Below, piece after piece: positions 1 to 8,858 of a DNA stretch of 64,000 nucleotides (the stretch's first letter is position 1; the number at the start of each line of letters is the position of its first letter). Location of the stretch: positions 1 to 64,000 of the forward strand of contig NZ_JPHF01000004.1 of assembly GCF_000814325.1 (NCBI RefSeq). Reading direction: 5' to 3'. Both the position numbers and the translations under genes were made by a program. The DNA comes from Flavihumibacter sp. ZG627 (GTDB lineage: Bacteria; Bacteroidota; Bacteroidia; Chitinophagales; Chitinophagaceae). The notes under the pieces were generated by a model that saw nothing but the letters and a program-made list of their open reading frames with translations, had not been told where the DNA came from and did no database searches.

Positions 1-14
1 AACTTTGACCGTAA

Positions 15-263
15 TATCCACTCTCCTTAACCACGCTGGAAAAGATTGCCAAAGCTCTTGGCGTGAAGCTCTCCGATTTGTTTGATACGGATGATAAAAT
101 GGCGGATGTAAATTCTATTGACGGCTCGCTGATGGAAAAAGTAAAAATGATTGAAGCCCTGAGCGAAGATGAAAAGAAAACCGTCTTTTCTATCGTGGAT
201 GCCTTTACTGGCAAGAAAAAATTAAAGGATGCTCTTGCTAATGTGCTGACAGATGCTAAATAA
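15..263 (+). CDS. XRE-family HTH regulator, 3' fragment, apparently frameshifted
   Basis: The start of this fragment matches the last helices of an XRE/HTH_3 DNA-binding domain: TLEKIAKALGVKLSDLF is a typical end of that domain. It is followed by an acidic linker and a tail (LSEDEKKTVFSIVDAF) like that of many Bacteroidota XRE regulators. The expected upstream part of the domain is not in the same frame. Frame 1 reads NFDRNIHSP and then stops at 28-30, while the coding frame has stops at 6-8 and 12-14, so a small indel near base 27 is likely. The window edge hides the rest of the gene. A GTG at 63 could serve as a start, but it would lie inside the HTH domain. This is a gene broken by an indel or by a sequence error near a contig edge. 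Confidence 0.6.
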   Translation, partial: YPLSLTTLEKIAKALGVKLSDLFDTDDKMADVNSIDGSLMEKVKMIEALSEDEKKTVFSIVDAFTGKKKLKDALANVLTDAK

Positions 264-266
264 AAA

Positions 267-292
267 ACGCCAAGCTGTAAGCCTGGCGTTTT
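267..292. terminator. Bidirectional intrinsic terminator
   Basis: The arms ACGCCAAGC (267-275) and GCCTGGCGT (281-289) pair with one mismatch around a 5-nt loop. T residues follow on the plus strand and an A run (262-267) precedes it, so it can stop transcripts from both converging genes (the XRE fragment and the membrane protein at 314-661). Confidence 0.75.
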
Positions 293-313
293 GCTATTTG
301 AGTTCTTTGCAAC

Positions 314-661
314 TTATTTAAACGCTGTATAAATCAAGAAAACAATAAAGGCTACTGTAATAACGCTGTAAACGCCTGCCGTCCATAAAGCTATACTATT
401 AGCATTATCTTCTTTAACTACTCCAAACAAAAACCGCTTATTGATGTAAAACATTAACAGCATTAATAATGCAGCTTCAACCAAAAGGATTATAGTTTGT
501 GCTGTTGCTAATCCTCCTAAATCTTCTCTTAGCTTTCCATCACGCCATTTCAAACTATCAGGAATTACAAAGCTGTTTAGATATGTATTAGCAAAGAACA
601 AAAATGCAATAGTTCCTATTTGATAAATGACATTGTATAATCCATATAAAATGTAACTCAT
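314..661 (-). CDS. Small integral membrane protein coupled to the RHS gene
   Basis: I do not recognise the family. The 115-residue protein has three hydrophobic stretches, at about residues 7-29, 50-72 and 90-112. A hydrophilic segment rich in charged residues lies between the first two, and a short K/R/E/D loop lies between the last two. The start codon lies 2 bases after the stop of the RHS-core gene on the same strand, so the two are almost certainly co-transcribed and perhaps translationally coupled. In polymorphic RHS loci the small gene directly after the RHS C-terminus often encodes an immunity or partner protein. That role is inference from position only, because the RHS tail here does not look like a known toxin. 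Confidence 0.7.
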   Translation of the reverse strand: MSYILYGLYNVIYQIGTIAFLFFANTYLNSFVIPDSLKWRDGKLREDLGGLATAQTIILLVEAALLMLLMFYINKRFLFGVVKEDNANSIALWTAGVYSVITVAFIVFLIYTAFK

Positions 662-663
662 AA

Positions 664-2739
664 TTAATTCCCTCCCTTGTCTTTGTCTTCTCTCGGAAGC
701 GGTCCTGCTGGTTTAGCAGTTCCAAGTTTATTAAATTCATCAAGGGTATATTGCTTTCCGCCCATTGTTACATTTTGGAAAACGCCTTTATAATTGATAC
801 CGATAATTAAATCAACCGTAGCTGCTTGCTTCTTATCTGCATTGACTAAATTCCCTGCACTACCGTAAGCTGCTGCACCTGCAAGCAATAATGTATTTCC
901 GGCATTGTCTTGTATCAATCCTTCTGTTGCAGGGAATTGTTTACTTGATAAATCCAAAGCGACAAAAAGCTGATTGGTTTTTAAATTCTCTGTAATGGAA
1001 ATTGCTGAACTTACTTCAATGTTGGGTGCTGCACCGGCAAAGAAAGGATTAGAACCCTCAAAGTTGGCAGATATACCAGCGGTTGCACTTCCAAATGAAT
1101 TTTTACCGAATGATGCAGATGCCCCGCCTCTGTCCGTTGCGGTTAAACTCATCCCATTCCAAATAGTAGGGTCACTTGTTGGCGTACCCCATGAGAACAT
1201 CTGTTTACTTGGGTCTACTGTGAAGTTTTGTTTTATCCTTGATGTGGCACTCATACTTGTTGAGAAACCTCTATTATCATCATGGAAGCCTGTACCCTTA
1301 AATGCCCCCGGTGGTGCAAATGCTCTTATGTGGAATGTATAAGGGAAGCGTCCGTCATCATCAATAAACATAATAGGGTTACAAGCAAACGCAGCGTATG
1401 GCGACCATGATGGAAGTTTATGTGCTAACGGGTCAACAGTGTGCCACCTTCCTATTTGAGGGTCATAGTTCCTTGCTCCAAAGTCATACATTTCCAGTCC
1501 GGTATTATCACTGAACTCATTTGATTGAAGTTCTTTACCACCAAACTTGTACTTATTTGTAAGTGAGCCTGCGCTTTTTGAACTAATGCCAGCCATAACT
1601 AAACCGTATGGGTAATAATGGGTTTCTTCCAGTATCGGCCCCGGCTTATGCACCACCTGCAAATTATCAAAGAACACATCGAGATTGCTCTCATTGCTAA
1701 CATACACAAAGATATACCCATTTTTGGGCACGGTTATATTTTGCATTTGTGCCGCATCAATGTTCCAATGGTCTTTTACTACACCACTGCTGCCCACCCT
1801 GCTAAAGTTACCACCCACATACTTAAATTGTTCATCCAAGAATATATAGTTGATATAGGCTTTGGGTATAGTAGTGGTTTCGCCATTTGTTCCCCTGAAA
1901 AACGAAGCAGGAACCAAACCCACATTCCAACTCTCTAACTGAACTGCCGTAACTCCTTTTGCACCGATGGCATTGGCAGGCGCCCCTAACAGGTTTATCA
2001 TTAAAGTCGTGAGATCGAGTAAAGTTGAATTCGCATTATTGACCGTGCCGGTATTTAAAAAATAAGATTTGCCAAAAATATCGATCTTATCGCCTGCCAT
2101 TACTTTGATAATAAACTCCAACCCTGTTTTATTGGTTGTGGCATTAAGCTTGTACAACTTAGTGCTACCTGCTGTCTGCACAGGCGCAACCCCGGCCGGA
2201 TAATTGGGATTGGGTGAGGCCGGAGGTATATTATTGTGATTATAATATAATTTAGTATTTGCCACTGTTTCTGTTGACCAGGATAATATCGATAATTCAT
2301 CAAACACTTTGGTATTGTCGATATTATAAAATTGTTTCTCCCAATTTATCATACTATTGGCCTGAGCAGTACCTGTAGCGCTATACGAGCCTTCGAGTGT
2401 AGCCGCCGGATAGTAAATAGTTTTTTGTTCCTCCGTTAATAGCGTCCTTACATTTCCCAAATGATCTCTGAGCATGTAATCATATGTTAACCCGGTTAAG
2501 GTATTGGGGTTTGCTCCATTATCATACAATCCCCGTATCCTACCTTCTTCGTGTCCGATGAACTGTAATTTAACCTTGTTGCCTGCTGCATCATAGGTAT
2601 AGGTTATCGTTCCTTTGCCGGTAACGGTTATAACTTGTGGCAGGTTCAGGTGATTGTAGGTAATGCTGCTGCCATCCTGAAAGTCGCCCAACTTGCCATT
2701 ATCTGTAGTCGGCGTAACTCCATCAAACACTTTCAGCAA
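664..2739 (-). CDS. RHS repeat-associated core protein, 5'-truncated
   Basis: A cell-surface or secreted RHS/YD-repeat protein. YD-like motifs (TYTYDAAGNKV) come first. A long jelly-roll-like insert follows, and then the RHS-associated core around residues 400-470 (YYPYGL, NKYKFGGKE, YDFGARNYDPQIGRWHTVDPLA, with conserved N-P and D-D-G). The tail of about 220 residues begins RFPYTFHIRAFAPPG and is Ala/Gly/Ser-rich. It resembles a tail found on Bacteroidota RHS proteins rather than a nuclease or deaminase toxin. The open frame runs upstream past the TTG at 2739 to a stop at 2791-2793, still reading RHS-like sequence (DQLTYTYNTNSNKLL). Signal peptide and most YD repeats are missing. Full-length relatives are usually well over 1000 residues, so this is a 5'-deleted remnant or recombination cassette. 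Confidence 0.8.
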   Translation of the reverse strand: MLKVFDGVTPTTDNGKLGDFQDGSSITYNHLNLPQVITVTGKGTITYTYDAAGNKVKLQFIGHEEGRIRGLYDNGANPNTLTGLTYDYMLRDHLGNVRTLLTEEQKTIYYPAATLEGSYSATGTAQANSMINWEKQFYNIDNTKVFDELSILSWSTETVANTKLYYNHNNIPPASPNPNYPAGVAPVQTAGSTKLYKLNATTNKTGLEFIIKVMAGDKIDIFGKSYFLNTGTVNNANSTLLDLTTLMINLLGAPANAIGAKGVTAVQLESWNVGLVPASFFRGTNGETTTIPKAYINYIFLDEQFKYVGGNFSRVGSSGVVKDHWNIDAAQMQNITVPKNGYIFVYVSNESNLDVFFDNLQVVHKPGPILEETHYYPYGLVMAGISSKSAGSLTNKYKFGGKELQSNEFSDNTGLEMYDFGARNYDPQIGRWHTVDPLAHKLPSWSPYAAFACNPIMFIDDDGRFPYTFHIRAFAPPGAFKGTGFHDDNRGFSTSMSATSRIKQNFTVDPSKQMFSWGTPTSDPTIWNGMSLTATDRGGASASFGKNSFGSATAGISANFEGSNPFFAGAAPNIEVSSAISITENLKTNQLFVALDLSSKQFPATEGLIQDNAGNTLLLAGAAAYGSAGNLVNADKKQAATVDLIIGINYKGVFQNVTMGGKQYTLDEFNKLGTAKPAGPLPREDKDKGGN

Positions 2740-2975
2740 TTTATTGCTGTTTGTATTATAGGTGTAGGTCAGTTGGTCGATAACAGATTTTTATTGATTG
2801 AAATTAGCAGGGTTTCAAAATGGTCAGTTAGTTAATGGTATTCAAATATGATCGTAAATCTTTTATTATCATATACTACATAATACTTATTTATTAACCT
2901 AAAATCCACATTCTAAAATCATATAAACTGCTCGCCATTCAACAGTTCTTCTTATAACTAATAATTCGATTTCCC
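2740..2975. other. Gap holding the RHS truncation junction
   Basis: Bases 2740-2790 still encode RHS-like sequence in frame with the downstream gene; a stop at 2791-2793 ends it. Beyond that the A+T-rich sequence shows no RHS similarity in any frame I read, no inverted repeat suggestive of an insertion sequence, and no tRNA. Confidence 0.5.
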
Positions 2976-4493
2976 TTATAATACATCGGGCAGCGCAACA
3001 GGTTTACCGTTGTTTTTAAATGACGGTAGTGGTGCATTCCATTTCCGCAATTTGTCTGACAACAACAGGGAAAGTTTTTTCACCAGCAACGGGTATTGCC
3101 CGGAAAGATCATTCTGTTCGCCAATATCGGAATGCAGGTTATATAGCTCTTTCGTTCCGGTTTTCATATTATAGATCATTTTCCAACTGCCCTGGCGAAT
3201 GGCTGAATGGTAATTAACGCCGGGGGCTTCTTCCGGTATCCATTTATTGGGGAAATGCCATATCAAGGACCTTGCAGTATCTCTATAGGTACTAGTTTTC
3301 AAAACAGGCACAAAACTTCTCCCATCTATCGCTTGAATGGTTTTATATTTCTTAATACCTGCCATCTCCAGTATGGTTGGAAAAAAATCTTCAATGATCA
3401 CATATTGATGAGCTACAGTTCCTGGTTTTACTTTGCCCGGCCATTTTACCAGCATAGGTTCACGGATTCCTCCCTCGTACACTGAACCCTTGCCTCCCAT
3501 CAAAGGAAGGTTATGTGTGAAGGGTTGTCCGCTCCGGGGGGGCATACTGAATCCACCATTATCACTCATAAAAATGATGATAGTATTCTTATCAATTTTT
3601 TTCTCTTTTAAATAATTCATGATATCGCCAAGGCTTTTATCCATGCCTTCTATTAAAGCGGCATATTCTGCTTCTTTTTGAGGCAGCCCTGCATCAAGAT
3701 ATTTCTTAATAAATCGTTTATCGGCAGTATAGGGGACGTGCACGGCATAATGTGCCATGTATAAAAAAAACGGTTGTCTTTTTTTTACCGGAACACTTAT
3801 TGCCTTTAATGCTTCAATGGTCAAAGCTTCCGTTAAAAAGGTGTCACTGCCATGATAAGCTTCTAAACCTGGAACACCCCATGGTTCAGTATGTTCACCT
3901 TTTTTATTACCATAGTTTTCTTCGCCCAAATAACTGCCAGGGCCTCCTGCAGCATGACCAGCAATATTAATATCGAAACCAATATTGATTGGGTCGGCAG
4001 CAGGTGTTTCCATGGCAGCGAAATGTGCTTTGCCGCAATGAATGTTATAATAGCCTGCGTCTTTCAACATTATGGGAAGCGCTGTAGCATTCACCGTTCT
4101 ATCAATACCGGCAACCGGCGATAATCCATTTACATTCCAGGCTGGCGGCTGAAGAATACTATCAGGATAATCTACAGATTGATCTTTTCTTAAGGTCCAG
4201 TTGGTAACCGCATGATTAGCTGCATTCATTCCCGTCATTAAACTTACACGACTGGGGCTGCATACCGGTGTGGCATAGGCATTGGTAAATTTTATGCCAT
4301 CCACCGCCAGCCTTTCCATGTTGGGCGTATGGTAACGCTTGTTGAGGTCTGTAACCTTTGTCCAGAATGGAACGGAACAATCCTGCCAACCCATATCATC
4401 AACCAGAAAAACAATGATATTGGGTCGTTGCTTTTGTGCAATACCGTTCAATACATAGAGACAAAGCAAAAGGAATAATATTATTTTTTTCAT
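2976..4493 (-). CDS. Secreted sulfatase (arylsulfatase family, type I)
   Basis: Hydrolyses sulfate esters, probably on sulfated glycans, in the periplasm or at the surface. A signal peptide covers residues 1-19. PNIIVFLVDDMGW holds the first metal-binding aspartates (32-33). The CSPSR signature at 78-82 matches C-x-P-x-R, in which the Cys is converted to the catalytic formylglycine. Further sulfatase landmarks are GKAHFA, FMSDNGG (metal ligands) and GGKGSVYEGGIREP. The length of 505 residues is normal for the family. Maturation needs a formylglycine-generating enzyme, which is not encoded in this window. The gene stands alone on its strand, with the AI-2E-type gene 620 bases upstream. The substrate cannot be inferred, since no glycoside hydrolase accompanies it. 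Confidence 0.93.
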   Translation of the reverse strand: MKKIILFLLLCLYVLNGIAQKQRPNIIVFLVDDMGWQDCSVPFWTKVTDLNKRYHTPNMERLAVDGIKFTNAYATPVCSPSRVSLMTGMNAANHAVTNWTLRKDQSVDYPDSILQPPAWNVNGLSPVAGIDRTVNATALPIMLKDAGYYNIHCGKAHFAAMETPAADPINIGFDINIAGHAAGGPGSYLGEENYGNKKGEHTEPWGVPGLEAYHGSDTFLTEALTIEALKAISVPVKKRQPFFLYMAHYAVHVPYTADKRFIKKYLDAGLPQKEAEYAALIEGMDKSLGDIMNYLKEKKIDKNTIIIFMSDNGGFSMPPRSGQPFTHNLPLMGGKGSVYEGGIREPMLVKWPGKVKPGTVAHQYVIIEDFFPTILEMAGIKKYKTIQAIDGRSFVPVLKTSTYRDTARSLIWHFPNKWIPEEAPGVNYHSAIRQGSWKMIYNMKTGTKELYNLHSDIGEQNDLSGQYPLLVKKLSLLLSDKLRKWNAPLPSFKNNGKPVALPDVL

Positions 4494-5116
4494 GATATAA
4501 TTTAGGATCAGTAAAAAACCAGAATATTCATTAACAGATGCATTAATACATGCCTAATGCAACCTTAGATTTAATAGACATGATTTTGTTCCAGTTAAGT
4601 TCATTTTGCAAGAATACACAAAGAAAAATGAAGCGCCTCCCAACTTCCTCGGCAAATGACAAATTTCCGGAAAGCGAATAAGTATGCCCGTTGGTGCGTA
4701 GTGGTTCGACAATCGTTCGACAATCGTTCGAGCATCCTTCGAAGAGGGTCCGGAAGGGCCCGGCATTTCATCATCTTCATATTTAAAGGCAATTGAAACT
4801 CCTGATAATTTCTCATGTTCTGGATATTTGGTTATGTACAATTATACATCGCCAGGGCCAGGGTTTCCAAATCTAACTGGACTAACAGTCTTCTGGTATG
4901 GACGAACGCCGTTTTTGCTGCACGAAGCATCAGTTGGTGCTGTCAAGGAAGATCTTCCCACTTAGTCAATAAGCCCTTCCACTTGCTCATTGCTGCAACC
5001 TCCACGGCACATGCATCTTCGGCTTCTCATGCAGTTTTGCTTTAAGCAAATGGCCGGCTATGCTCAAACTCATAGCATCCTTAGGACTTACCCGATAGTT
5101 TCTGGAACGCCTTCTG
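4494..5116. other. 623-bp intergenic region without a convincing gene
   Basis: Short open frames occur on both strands, but none has a recognisable protein, a good start or matching neighbours. On the minus strand an open stretch of about 38 codons (roughly 5105 down to 4992) precedes stops and could be a decayed gene; I recognise no family in it. The region also holds an exact 11-bp-period TTCGA array and a GGGTCCGG/GGGCCCGG block. Confidence 0.55.
4705..4742. repeat. TTCGA array with exact 11-bp period
   Basis: TTCGA occurs at 4705, 4716, 4727 and 4738, four copies spaced exactly 11 bp apart, with ACAATCG linkers in the first three units. It lies about 210 bases upstream of the sulfatase start. 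Related 11-bp-phased arrays occur at 17487-17554 and 19908-19936. Confidence 0.8.
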
Positions 5117-6148
5117 TCATTCCTCTCCTGTTGTTATTTTTTCAAGTTTGTCCTTCACATATAATTCCTGTACCAGAACAATTATAGTAGCCAGTATTGG
5201 TGTGGCAATAAATAATCCCCCCATGCCTGCAAAGAAGCCGAGCATTACCTGCCATAAAAGCAATAAGGCCGGCGGAATGGACAACATTTTCTTTTGAATA
5301 AGCGGGGTTACCAAATAGCTTTCAATTATTTGAATTCCGAAATACAAGATGGTGACATACAATGCCATATTTGGTCCTTCCATAAGTGCTATCAATACAG
5401 CTGGCGCCAATGCCAGGTAGGGCCCGATATTAGGTACAAAGGCAAACAAGAATGCAATGAGTGCTAAGGCCCAGGGCAAAGGCATACCCAGAAGCATAAG
5501 GCCTACACCGGTAGCTACTCCTACCATGGCCATTGAAATGAATTTAGCGATAAGCCAGGAGCTAAGGGTGTGATAACATTTGATCAAGACTTCGTTCATG
5601 CGTTCTCTGCTGTCAACCGGAAATAGCAGGGTAAATCCTTCGCGGTAGGTTTTAGGATCAACTGCAAAGAAGATTCCGGCAACAACAATTATCGCAACAT
5701 TTGCCACCATTCCGAGTGTTGTTGAAAAAGCATCCCCTATTCTTTTAAACGCATCTTTGCTACTCATTACCTTAGCAGGATCTTCAGGGATTTCATCAAG
5801 CAATGTTTTACCTAAATCATTCCCTTTCATCCTCTCTTTGAATAAATCTATTGACTCCGGTAACACTTGCCGCATTTCATCAACCTGCTTTGAGAGTGAG
5901 GGCCCCAAAAGCCAAACAACCAGTGCAATAAGGGCAGCCATAACTACTAAAACTATAGTAATTCCTATCTCATATTTTATTTTCCATCTCCTCTCCATCC
6001 CATTGGCTCCATAACTAATCAGAACAGCGAACAGAATACTCGCAAAAACCAGAAAAATGAAGTCGAGCGCATAGCCCACCAGAAAGAACGCTGACACCAT
6101 TAATAAAATAATAAATACTCTTCCCGTAAATGTTCTCGTACCAAGCAT
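5117..6148 (-). CDS. AI-2E family transporter (PerM/YdiK type)
   Basis: A polytopic inner-membrane protein of 343 residues, the usual length for the AI-2E transporter family (formerly UPF0118). It has paired N-terminal hydrophobic helices (about residues 10-45), another at 58-80, and a long soluble segment with charged helices. A C-terminal cluster of helices carries Gly/Pro-rich motifs such as FVPNIGPYLALAPAVLIAL and the ending ATPILATIIVLVQELYV. Members export small molecules, and autoinducer-2 transport is proven only for a few, so the substrate is unknown here. It is divergent from the two-component operon, with 140 bases between the starts. Confidence 0.88.
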   Translation of the reverse strand: MLGTRTFTGRVFIILLMVSAFFLVGYALDFIFLVFASILFAVLISYGANGMERRWKIKYEIGITIVLVVMAALIALVVWLLGPSLSKQVDEMRQVLPESIDLFKERMKGNDLGKTLLDEIPEDPAKVMSSKDAFKRIGDAFSTTLGMVANVAIIVVAGIFFAVDPKTYREGFTLLFPVDSRERMNEVLIKCYHTLSSWLIAKFISMAMVGVATGVGLMLLGMPLPWALALIAFLFAFVPNIGPYLALAPAVLIALMEGPNMALYVTILYFGIQIIESYLVTPLIQKKMLSIPPALLLLWQVMLGFFAGMGGLFIATPILATIIVLVQELYVKDKLEKITTGEE

Positions 6149-6240
6149 ATTAATCTCATTTTATTTATTGAAAATGATTTATTCAATTTAATCCGCGTAT
6201 TGTTAAAATAACACCCATCAACAAAAGCTAAATCCTAAAT

Positions 6241-6261
6241 CTTCAGTATCCCTTCAGTATC
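6241..6261 (+). promoter_or_regulatory. Direct repeat CTTCAGTATC x2, predicted response-regulator box
   Basis: CTTCAGTATC occurs at 6241-6250 and again at 6252-6261, so the TTCAG cores are 11 bp apart, 27 bases before the response regulator start. A TATATTTA element (6263-6270) close to the Bacteroidota -7 consensus follows. The same TTCAG-N6-TTCAG layout occurs before the genes at 8348 and 8914. OmpR/PhoB-family regulators such as PmrA and PhoP bind direct repeats with this period. Confidence 0.65.
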
Positions 6262-6288
6262 GTATATTTATTTTAATAAACATTTCAC

Positions 6289-6969
6289 ATGAAGATATTG
6301 ATAGTTGAAGATGAGAACGAGCTTAGTAAAAGTATTGTAACATATCTAAAACAGGAAAATTACATATGTGAAATTGCGGCTGATGTAAAAACAGCTATTG
6401 ATAAAACTGAGTCATACGATTATGATTGTATATTATTGGATATTACACTCCCTGATGGAAATGGACTTAATATATTGAAAGAATTAAAAGCCAATAACAA
6501 AACAGACGGAGTTATAATTATTTCAGCCAAAAACTCAATTGACGACCGTATAAGCGGTCTCAATCTTGGAGCTGATGATTACCTGTCAAAACCATTTCAT
6601 CTTTCAGAATTAAGTGCAAGAATTGCAGCAATTATTCGCAGGCGCAGATTCGATGGTAAAAATATAATTGAGTTGAATGAGCTGATAATTGATATGCTTG
6701 CTAAAACAGTTTCTGTAAATACAATGGGTATCGATCTTACCCGAAAAGAGTACGATCTCCTTCTTTACCTGGTATCGAATAAAAACAGGGTTGTTTCAAA
6801 AAATGCCATTGCTGAACACCTTTCAGGGGAAGAAGCTGATGTTTTCGATAATTATGATTTTATTTATGCTCATCTGAAGAATTTAAAGAAAAAGCTTGTA
6901 AAAGCCGGTTGTACTGATTATATAAAATCAGTTTATGGAATGGGCTATAAGTTTAGTATTCAAATATGA
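6289..6969 (+). CDS. OmpR/PhoB-family response regulator
   Basis: DNA-binding response regulator of a two-component system. The receiver domain (residues 1-115) has the acidic pair E7/D8, phospho-acceptor D51 (LLDITLPDGNG) and switch lysine K101 (YLSKPF). A winged-helix Trans_reg_C domain spans about 128-226, with LTRKEYDLLLYL and the ending YGMGYKF. The length of 226 residues is standard. It overlaps the sensor kinase start by ATGA, so the pair is co-translated. Autoregulation is suggested by the TTCAG direct repeat just before its start. The gene is strongly A+T-rich compared with the efflux operon at 9.9-15.5 kb. The partners in the predicted regulon point to envelope or lipid remodelling; the signal is unknown. 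Confidence 0.93.
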   Translation: MKILIVEDENELSKSIVTYLKQENYICEIAADVKTAIDKTESYDYDCILLDITLPDGNGLNILKELKANNKTDGVIIISAKNSIDDRISGLNLGADDYLSKPFHLSELSARIAAIIRRRRFDGKNIIELNELIIDMLAKTVSVNTMGIDLTRKEYDLLLYLVSNKNRVVSKNAIAEHLSGEEADVFDNYDFIYAHLKNLKKKLVKAGCTDYIKSVYGMGYKFSIQI

Positions 6970-8234
6970 AACTTCTTAGCAAATCACTCAGGGGATATTT
7001 AGTATATTCTATAATAGTTCTGCTGATATCAATTCCTGCATTCTACTATCAAATAAACGCTATCGTAGCAGAAGATGTAGATGAAGACCTGATGGCCCGA
7101 AGAGACAGTATGATTCCAAAAATGGAAAATGCGATTGCCAACAATTCATTGGAAATGTTGCTGGCTTTTGAACAGGACTTCCACCTTGAGTCTGTCCTAT
7201 CCTTACAAAGAGATACACTCTATACCATTATGGAGTATAATGATGTTTCGAAGGAAAATACTCCGCACCGAATAATGGAAAGTTCCGTTATGATAAACGG
7301 GAAGCCTTACAGATTAAAGTTAAAAAATTCCCTGCTGGATAATGATAATATAATTGCCAGCATTGTTCTGGTACAGTCTGTACTTATGGTAATTATAATT
7401 GCAGGCATTTTGATAATCACTCATTATATGTCTAAAAGAGTCTGGCGACCATTTTACGCAACTTTAAGAAAGCTTCGTGAGTATAAAATTGAAACAGAAA
7501 AAAGCATTGAAATTGAAAAGACAGACGTAGATGAGTTTTCCGATTTAAATCAAACTATAAATAATTTAACCGATCGTAGTCACCGTGTTTATCTTTCACA
7601 AAAAGAATTTACAGAAAATGCCTCACATGAAATGCAAACGCCCCTGGCGGTTTTTCATAGCAAAGTTGAATTACTGATGCAAACTAGTCCACTCACCAAT
7701 GAACAAGCCGAGTTGATTACGGCACTTTCACAGGCTGCCCAGCGTATGAAGCGGTTAAATAAAATGCTATTATTACTTGCAAAAATTGAAAATAATCAGT
7801 TTACAGAAATTGAAATCATCAATATTGACCTCACTTTGCAAAAAATCGTTAAACAATATGGAAACGCGTTAAGCCAGAAAAATATATCATTACATACAAG
7901 GATACTATCAGATAATTCGATTGAAGCTAATCAAATATTAATAGACATTCTGATGGGCAATTTACTTTCAAATGCTATAAGACACAACATGACAGGCGGA
8001 GAAATAAACATAATAATTGATAATTCCGGATTTGTTATAACTAATACTGGCAGAGTTGCAGCCCTTGATGCTTCCCGCTTATTTCAGCGTTTTCAAAAAC
8101 AATCTACAGACCTTAACAGCCTGGGGCTTGGACTTGAAATGACTAAAAGAATATGTAATCTGTATAATGCAAAAATCCATTACTCATTTGATGATGGAAA
8201 GCATTCCTTCAGGGTAAATTTTAAAGACTTCTGA
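6966..8234 (+). CDS. Sensor histidine kinase
   Basis: Membrane-bound partner of the preceding regulator. One membrane helix lies at about residues 12-28 and a second at 133-153, enclosing a periplasmic sensor region of about 100 residues with no domain I recognise. A HAMP-like linker (about 155-210) leads to the dimerisation domain with the H-box FTENASHEMQTPLAVF, in which H221 is the phosphorylated histidine. The ATPase part has the N-box (GNLLSNAIRHN) and the G2 box (SLGLGLEMTKRIC). The usual DxGxG motif is replaced by ITNTGR, a reduced G1 box also seen in other Bacteroidota kinases of this type. The 422-residue length fits a QseC/PmrB-like kinase. Confidence 0.92.
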   Translation: MKLLSKSLRGYLVYSIIVLLISIPAFYYQINAIVAEDVDEDLMARRDSMIPKMENAIANNSLEMLLAFEQDFHLESVLSLQRDTLYTIMEYNDVSKENTPHRIMESSVMINGKPYRLKLKNSLLDNDNIIASIVLVQSVLMVIIIAGILIITHYMSKRVWRPFYATLRKLREYKIETEKSIEIEKTDVDEFSDLNQTINNLTDRSHRVYLSQKEFTENASHEMQTPLAVFHSKVELLMQTSPLTNEQAELITALSQAAQRMKRLNKMLLLLAKIENNQFTEIEIINIDLTLQKIVKQYGNALSQKNISLHTRILSDNSIEANQILIDILMGNLLSNAIRHNMTGGEINIIIDNSGFVITNTGRVAALDASRLFQRFQKQSTDLNSLGLGLEMTKRICNLYNAKIHYSFDDGKHSFRVNFKDF

Positions 8235-8286
8235 ATAGGGTACATTTCATAGCATTTTATATTCTTTAACAAAGAAGCTGATAATT

Positions 8287-8307
8287 ATTCAGAATTACTT
8301 CAGAATG
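8287..8307 (+). promoter_or_regulatory. Direct repeat TTCAGAAT x2, predicted response-regulator box
   Basis: TTCAGAAT occurs at 8288-8295 and 8299-8306, again 11 bp apart, 41 bases before the PepSY-like gene. It is the second of three such boxes in this cluster. Confidence 0.62.
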
Positions 8308-8347
8308 TTATTGCAAGTTTATACAATTATTCAAAAAAAAATATACT

Positions 8348-8809
8348 ATGAGAAAGAACGCAATTATTCTGATGGCAATGGTTTCTATTACCACCCCAAA
8401 TTTTGCCCCTACAAAAGAAAAAATATCTGATCACGAAAAGTATGAAAAAAAAGAACAGGGCATACCCTGGGTTGTAAAACAGGCATTCAACAAGCAATAT
8501 CCAACTGCAACTGCCCGATGGGAAAAAGAAGATGGGAAATATGAGGCAAACTTTAATTATCTCAACCATAAAATGAGTGTTTCATTTGAAGAAAATGGCA
8601 ACCTGATTGAAAGCGAGGTTGAAATCAAGAATGCAGAATTGCCTTCCTCTGCCCTGAAATATATAGATGATCATTTTAAAGGCGCCACTATTAAAGAATC
8701 TGCAAAAATAACCAAAGTCAATGGTGAAATAAATTATGAAGCAGAGGTGAAAGGAAAAGATTTGATTTTTGATGCTTCTGGTAAATTCCTTAAAGAAATA
8801 GAAGATTAG
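8348..8809 (+). CDS. PepSY-like periplasmic protein
   Basis: A 153-residue exported protein with an N-terminal signal peptide (about residues 1-20). It carries two PepSY-like (DUF2874-type) repeats. The first reads VKQAFNKQYPTATARWEKEDGKYEANF; a second, weaker one has ALKYIDDHFKGATIKESAKI and then YEAEVKGKDLIFDASGKFL. Proteins of this type are small periplasmic beta-rich proteins in Bacteroidota, often found next to two-component systems, and their biochemical role is not established. It has its own TTCAG direct-repeat box and lies 113 bases after the sensor kinase, so control by the adjacent system is likely. It might modulate the kinase sensor domain; that is inference. Confidence 0.82.
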   Translation: MRKNAIILMAMVSITTPNFAPTKEKISDHEKYEKKEQGIPWVVKQAFNKQYPTATARWEKEDGKYEANFNYLNHKMSVSFEENGNLIESEVEIKNAELPSSALKYIDDHFKGATIKESAKITKVNGEINYEAEVKGKDLIFDASGKFLKEIED

Positions 8810-8858
8810 ATTTTCATATTAAATTAATAGATAAGGTTTTCTATTCTAATCAGCTATA

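Noticed and set aside
974-1342. Plus-strand frame of 122 codons inside the RHS gene
   Set aside because: Antisense shadow of the RHS C-terminal tail; no independent evidence for a gene.
4554-5045. Three small overlapping frames in the gap after the sulfatase
   Set aside because: They overlap each other on opposite strands, lack known domains and have no plausible start context.
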